The notes below the pieces were generated by a model, which was not told the DNA's origin, did no database searches, and saw nothing but the letters and a program-made list of their open reading frames with translations. Below are positions 29,134 to 32,643 of a stretch of DNA of 32,643 bases, one piece after another; position 1 is the first letter of the stretch, and each line of letters opens with the position of its first letter. The stretch comes from Phycisphaerales bacterium (GTDB lineage Bacteria; Planctomycetota; Phycisphaerae; WQYP01): NCBI GenBank assembly GCA_013044165.1, contig JABEVB010000185.1, forward strand, positions 1 to 32,643. Direction: 5' to 3'. The translations under genes and the position numbers were made by a program.

Positions 29134-29149
29134 GGTTAAATACTATACC
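29134..29149. promoter_or_regulatory. Operator-like motif GGTTAAATACTATACC upstream of DUF4159-like copy 1
   Basis: Identical 16-mer occurs at 31849-31864 upstream of copy 2. Confidence 0.5.
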
Positions 29150-29454
29150 ATACCTGTACTCATTCACGCCAGACACGCGGCGATGAATCATTCAAAATAG
29201 CCTCGCAGGCGGCGGACCTGCCACCACCACGACGCACCGACGATTGAACCGCGATTTTTAACCGCGAAGGCGCCAAGACCCGAAGAATAATAAATCTAAG
29301 TATCTCAATATAATAATCTGAGTAATCTGTAAATTGCCCGGTCGTCTCGGCGATCTCGGAGACCTCTGTGGCAGATATTCCGTCGGTCACCGCTGCTCCC
29401 CCGCAAATCAGGCAACATGCCTGCGGTACGATAGTGATCCCTGCATCCCAAGAG

Positions 29455-31740
29455 CTACTTTTTGCTCCGGCCGGCATATTCCACAATATTGCGAGCCAGC
29501 GCCACCGACGACTTGGGCGAATAACCCAGGATGCCCCACGTATGGGTTCCCAGCAGGCCGCTGGTGATGTCGGTTTGCGAAAATATCACACCCCAACGCT
29601 GGCCAATCTTAATGCCCAAAAGCCCCGGCTTGCTCTTGATGCCTTTGGTGCTCACATAAAACCTGCGGTACGTCACCTTGCTTGCATCCACCCCGCCCGG
29701 AACTTTGCCGGTGATAAACGGCGCATCGTCCGGAATCTTTTGCAATGGCTCATGCGGAAACACCTTCATCATCAATTGTGTAAACCCATTGGTGAACTCG
29801 GGATTTCCACCGGTTCCATCCGCAAACAACACCCCCCCTTTTTGAATGTACTGCCGCAGTGCCGCGACATCTTTATCCGACAGGTGCAAACCGTTGGTGC
29901 CGGTCAGGTGCAGAATGGGCACATCGGCCGCGCCGGCTGCAGCGATATCCACGGTCGAGAGTACCGCGTCTGTCCTGGCATCCGCGGCCAGCAGCTTGGT
30001 CAGCCGCGGCCAAGCCCCTGGTTCCGGGTTCCAGTTACCCGGATATTGCACCAGCCCGATCTTGATCGTGCGCAGAGGTGGCTTGGCGGCCACGGGCACG
30101 GCCGTCGAATGCAGCCGGTCGGCGAGCGAGCCTTTGCCGGTGGCATAAAGATAGAGATTAAGTGGAAACTCCCAGAAACTCCTCTGGCTCAATGCCTGCC
30201 GCTCCCAGATCGCCCCCAGGTCGCCCGGGCATACCAGCCAGAGATAGCGCGCACCATTGGAAAGCGCCAGCACATTCATATGCATGTGGTACCAGGGCTG
30301 CATATTAAAGAGATCGCTTTTATTCGTAAGCCTTTGAAACTCATACTGCCTGTTGACAACCTCACGGCCATATTTAATCATGGCCCGCTGAAATGCGATG
30401 GAACTGTTGTTGCACGAGCACAAGACCAGGCCCCCGGCATCCACATAGCGCCGCAGCTTGGCGATTTGCTCTGGGGTGAATTTTGGATCTTTCTCTCCGC
30501 TGATATACAGAATAGGGCTGTTGCGCCAGTCGCTCAGGGGGGCGTTGATACTGGCCACCTGCCAGTTAAACGGCGCTTCGGTCTGCTTGCTGATCCATTC
30601 AACCATGTTGGCAACATCCCGCTGGCGGGCGTTCCAGTCGCCAAAATAGGGCTTGTTGTACTGCAGCTTGTTGCAAAGCACCGGGTTAAGCCCGCGATCC
30701 AATATCAGCAGAGCATACGCGGTACCCAGGCAATAGTGCTGGTTGGGCCAGAAAGTCGTGACCCAACTGCCGTTGACCTGCTGGTGTTGAAGCAGCGTGC
30801 GGGCAAAATCCTCGTACCAGTTATGCCCGCCAAACCGCTGCAGGCCCGAAGCCAGACCCACACGCTCATAACCGTACATGGTGTAAAGCTCCGACAACTG
30901 CGGCTGAAAGTGCCCATCAATCCATTTCAAGCCACGCTCCAAGCTTGGGTCACGAAAGCGGCGGTCGGTATTTCGCCGGGCCAGGTACTCGTCGCATATC
31001 AGCAGGCTCGCAACGCCTGCCGGGGTCATCTGCATCGGTTCGAGACGATTGGGCATATACCACCAGGTGCCATCGGGCTGCTGCGTTCTGCGCCAGTAGT
31101 TGGCGGCGATCATCCAGTATTTTTCCGGTATACTCAGGCCATAATCCGCAGCGGTCCACATGCCCAAAATGCCGTACTGCGTGTTGGAATTATCGCCCCC
31201 AAACGGATCGTTGCGCCCGGCCTGCACGGGCGCTGGGTATATGATGTAGCCATAGCTGCCATCCCGGTTGAGGCTGCGCAATAAGTAATCGGCATCCCAC
31301 TCGAGCACCTTGCGATACTGCGTTTTTTTGGGCAGCAGGCCCATCACCGCCGCCTGAAAGCTCGCCACGTACGTGGTGCTGTCGCGATGGTCCACCAAAA
31401 AGCGGATGGCGCTTTTCATGGGGTCTTTAAAGATATTCAATTCCTTCAGATGCAGGCTCTGCTGAACATCCAGCAGCGCTTCGGTCGCCAGGGCCGATTC
31501 ACCCAGATATTGTGGGATCAGCTTGCCATTGAGGCCCCCATTAACCACCCCCTGTTCCCAGTGTGTGCCGGGCTTATTTCTGGAAAGCAGATAGTGCACA
31601 CCCTTACGAATGGCCTGCACCACCAATTTACTGGAAACCTGTGGCCCAACGGGTTCGGCCGCTTGGCCTGTTGCGATGGGGCACAGCAGCGTAAGAATGA
31701 TGGCCGCAGTCTACCTGTAGTTATGATGGCGAGTATTCAA
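29455..31740 (-). pseudogene. DUF4159-like copy 2; ORF intact from 31626 down, but the signal peptide has an in-frame TAG
   Basis: RBS GGAGG (31749-31753) and TTG (31740) are conserved with copy 1; then ttg aat act cgc cat cat aac tac agg TAG (31711-31713) in frame with the 723-aa ORF 29455-31626. Called a candidate pseudogene because the body remains open. Confidence 0.65.
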
Positions 31741-31784
31741 GAAGCAAACCTCCGGGTCATCGTTACGCTCGGTCAAGAGCCTTA

Positions 31785-31831
31785 GAGCCTGTTTGAAAAG
31801 GCTGGTGCGGTCGGAGTTTTCAAACAGGCTC
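31785..31831. mobile_element. 47-bp MITE-like element with perfect 15-bp terminal inverted repeats and TTA target duplication
   Basis: TTA-GAGCCTGTTTGAAAA-ggctggtgcggtcggag-TTTTCAAACAGGCTC-TTA. Absent from the otherwise alignable leader of copy 1 (gaacCTTGgcacgcaacctcatggttaaatac). Confidence 0.82.
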
Positions 31832-31848
31832 TTAGCACGCAATCTCAT

Positions 31849-31864
31849 GGTTAAATACTATACC
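31849..31864. promoter_or_regulatory. Operator-like motif GGTTAAATACTATACC upstream of DUF4159-like copy 2
   Basis: Identical to the motif at 29134-29149. Confidence 0.5.
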
Positions 31865-31913
31865 GCGCCGTACCCCATGTATGCCAGACTCTTGGGCAGC
31901 GCAACCTGCTCAC

Positions 31914-32055
31914 GGGCCTGTGACAGTTTCTGCCAAAGGCCTAAGGATGGGAAAATATGAACGAACCAGGCCAGTTGTGGTGCAGGCTTCCAGCCTGCTG
32001 CCAGTTTTAGCAGGCAAGATGCCCGCACGGCAACCGCAGAAACTGTCACAGGCCC
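31914..32055. repeat. 142-bp element bounded by perfect 20-bp inverted repeats, with an internal hairpin repeat
   Basis: GGGCCTGTGACAGTTTCTGC (31914-31933) and GCAGAAACTGTCACAGGCCC (32036-32055); internal GCAGGCT-TCC-AGCCTGC at 31982-31998. Confidence 0.75.
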
Positions 32056-32433
32056 CCTGCGGACCGCAAGATGGCCGATGGGGTCTATGCCACGAACCGT
32101 CAATTTCTTCGCAGCTTGCACAGATTTTTTGTGTAGCGTTTTCTAGCACAATTCCTCAAAAATCCGTTCCTTTCCATTATCTCCGCGTCTTGGCGCCTCC
32201 GCGTGACGTTTTGGTTGCGGCTGAGCCGCGCTGGGAGTTTGGAGTGCCAGGCGGGTGCACCTGCTCGTAAAATAATGTTACAGCCGTGCCATACAAAGCG
32301 CCTCGGCTCGCTGAAAAAATGCGCCGCGACGTAACCTTTTTTTGGCTAAAATTCATTAACAAGAATAATTTAGTGGTTTTTGCCTCCTCGGCATGGCAAG
32401 GGCAGCGACTTTAAAAAATCCAGAATTTTCCTC

Positions 32434-32461
32434 TTGACAATCGGGCTTTGATGGTTATAAT
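32434..32461 (+). promoter_or_regulatory. Strong sigma70-like promoter
   Basis: TTGACA (32434-32439), 16-bp spacer, TATAAT (32456-32461). Confidence 0.6.
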
Positions 32462-32468
32462 TTATTGT

Positions 32469-32484
32469 GATTAAATACTTAACC
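32469..32484. promoter_or_regulatory. Operator-like motif GATTAAATACTTAACC just downstream of the -10 box
   Basis: 13/16 identical by eye to the DUF4159-like gene motif; near-palindromic. Confidence 0.45.
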
Positions 32485-32550
32485 ACGACGAGCGCCAGCG
32501 TGCTTCTATGACGTGTGCGTTTTGGGAAAATTAGCTCTGGTGACCTCTTA

Positions 32551-32643
32551 GAGCCTGTTTGAAAAGGCTGGTGCGGTCGGATTGCGGCCCAAGGTGGCCG
32601 GATGCAAGGCCGCAGCTCCGAGGCATATTCGAAAATATGGCGA
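32551..32643 (+). mobile_element. Left end of a longer element of the same family as the 47-bp MITE-like insertion (truncated by window end)
   Basis: TTA then GAGCCTGTTTGAAAAGGCTGGTGCGGTCGGA, identical over 31 bp to 31785-31815, then diverging into palindrome-rich sequence. Confidence 0.65.

Noticed and set aside
29368-31284. 638-aa plus-strand ORF antisense to DUF4159-like copy 2 (and the 527-aa one at 27603-29186)
   Set aside because: Mirror reading of a well-supported minus-strand CDS; composition (His/Arg/Gly rich, no recognisable domain) fits an antisense shadow ORF. Both copies show it because the sense genes are paralogs.
31785-31831. Intrinsic terminator interpretation of the 47-bp palindrome
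   Set aside because: The 15-bp arms, TTA duplication, preserved empty site in the sister gene and a second longer relative at 32551 fit an insertion better, although it may also affect transcription.
31861-32362. CRISPR array or coding genes in the right-hand intergenic region
   Set aside because: No regularly spaced direct repeats; the small ORFs (87, 129, 79, 61 aa) run through the inverted-repeat elements and look spurious.

Overview
The window looks like a Planctomycetota (possibly Phycisphaerae-like) chromosome segment; this is inferred from gene content and repeat style, not from a marker gene. Left to right: (1) a minus-strand operon with an Asp/His-rich lipoprotein, an OmpR-type response regulator, a histidine kinase, an outer-membrane factor, a membrane-fusion protein and an RND permease (cut by the window edge); (2) a YebC/PmpR-family gene; (3) ppk1 on the plus strand, followed by a tightly coupled three-gene set: flavin halogenase-like protein (WxWxIP), ketosynthase with Cys-His-His, and a KS-like partner lacking the active-site Cys; (4) an alpha-glucan phosphorylase; (5) a carbohydrate locus with a secreted esterase, a GH92 mannosidase in two frames with lectin-like C-terminal domains, two overlapping divergent GH5-like paralogs, a LacI regulator and two tandem ~750-aa alpha/alpha-toroid + DUF4159-like proteins. 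The most interesting signals are in the carbohydrate locus. The second DUF4159-like copy has a TAG stop at codon 10 of its signal peptide and a 47-bp MITE-like insertion (perfect 15-bp TIRs, TTA duplication) in its 5' region, while its sister copy preserves the uninterrupted arrangement. A second end of the same element family runs off the right edge. A 16-bp palindrome-like motif (approximately GGTTAARTAYTTAACC) recurs upstream of several genes here and suggests a LacI regulon. Two strong hairpins flank the lipoprotein gene, one of them directly against the response-regulator start codon. All calls are by eye; no searches were run.
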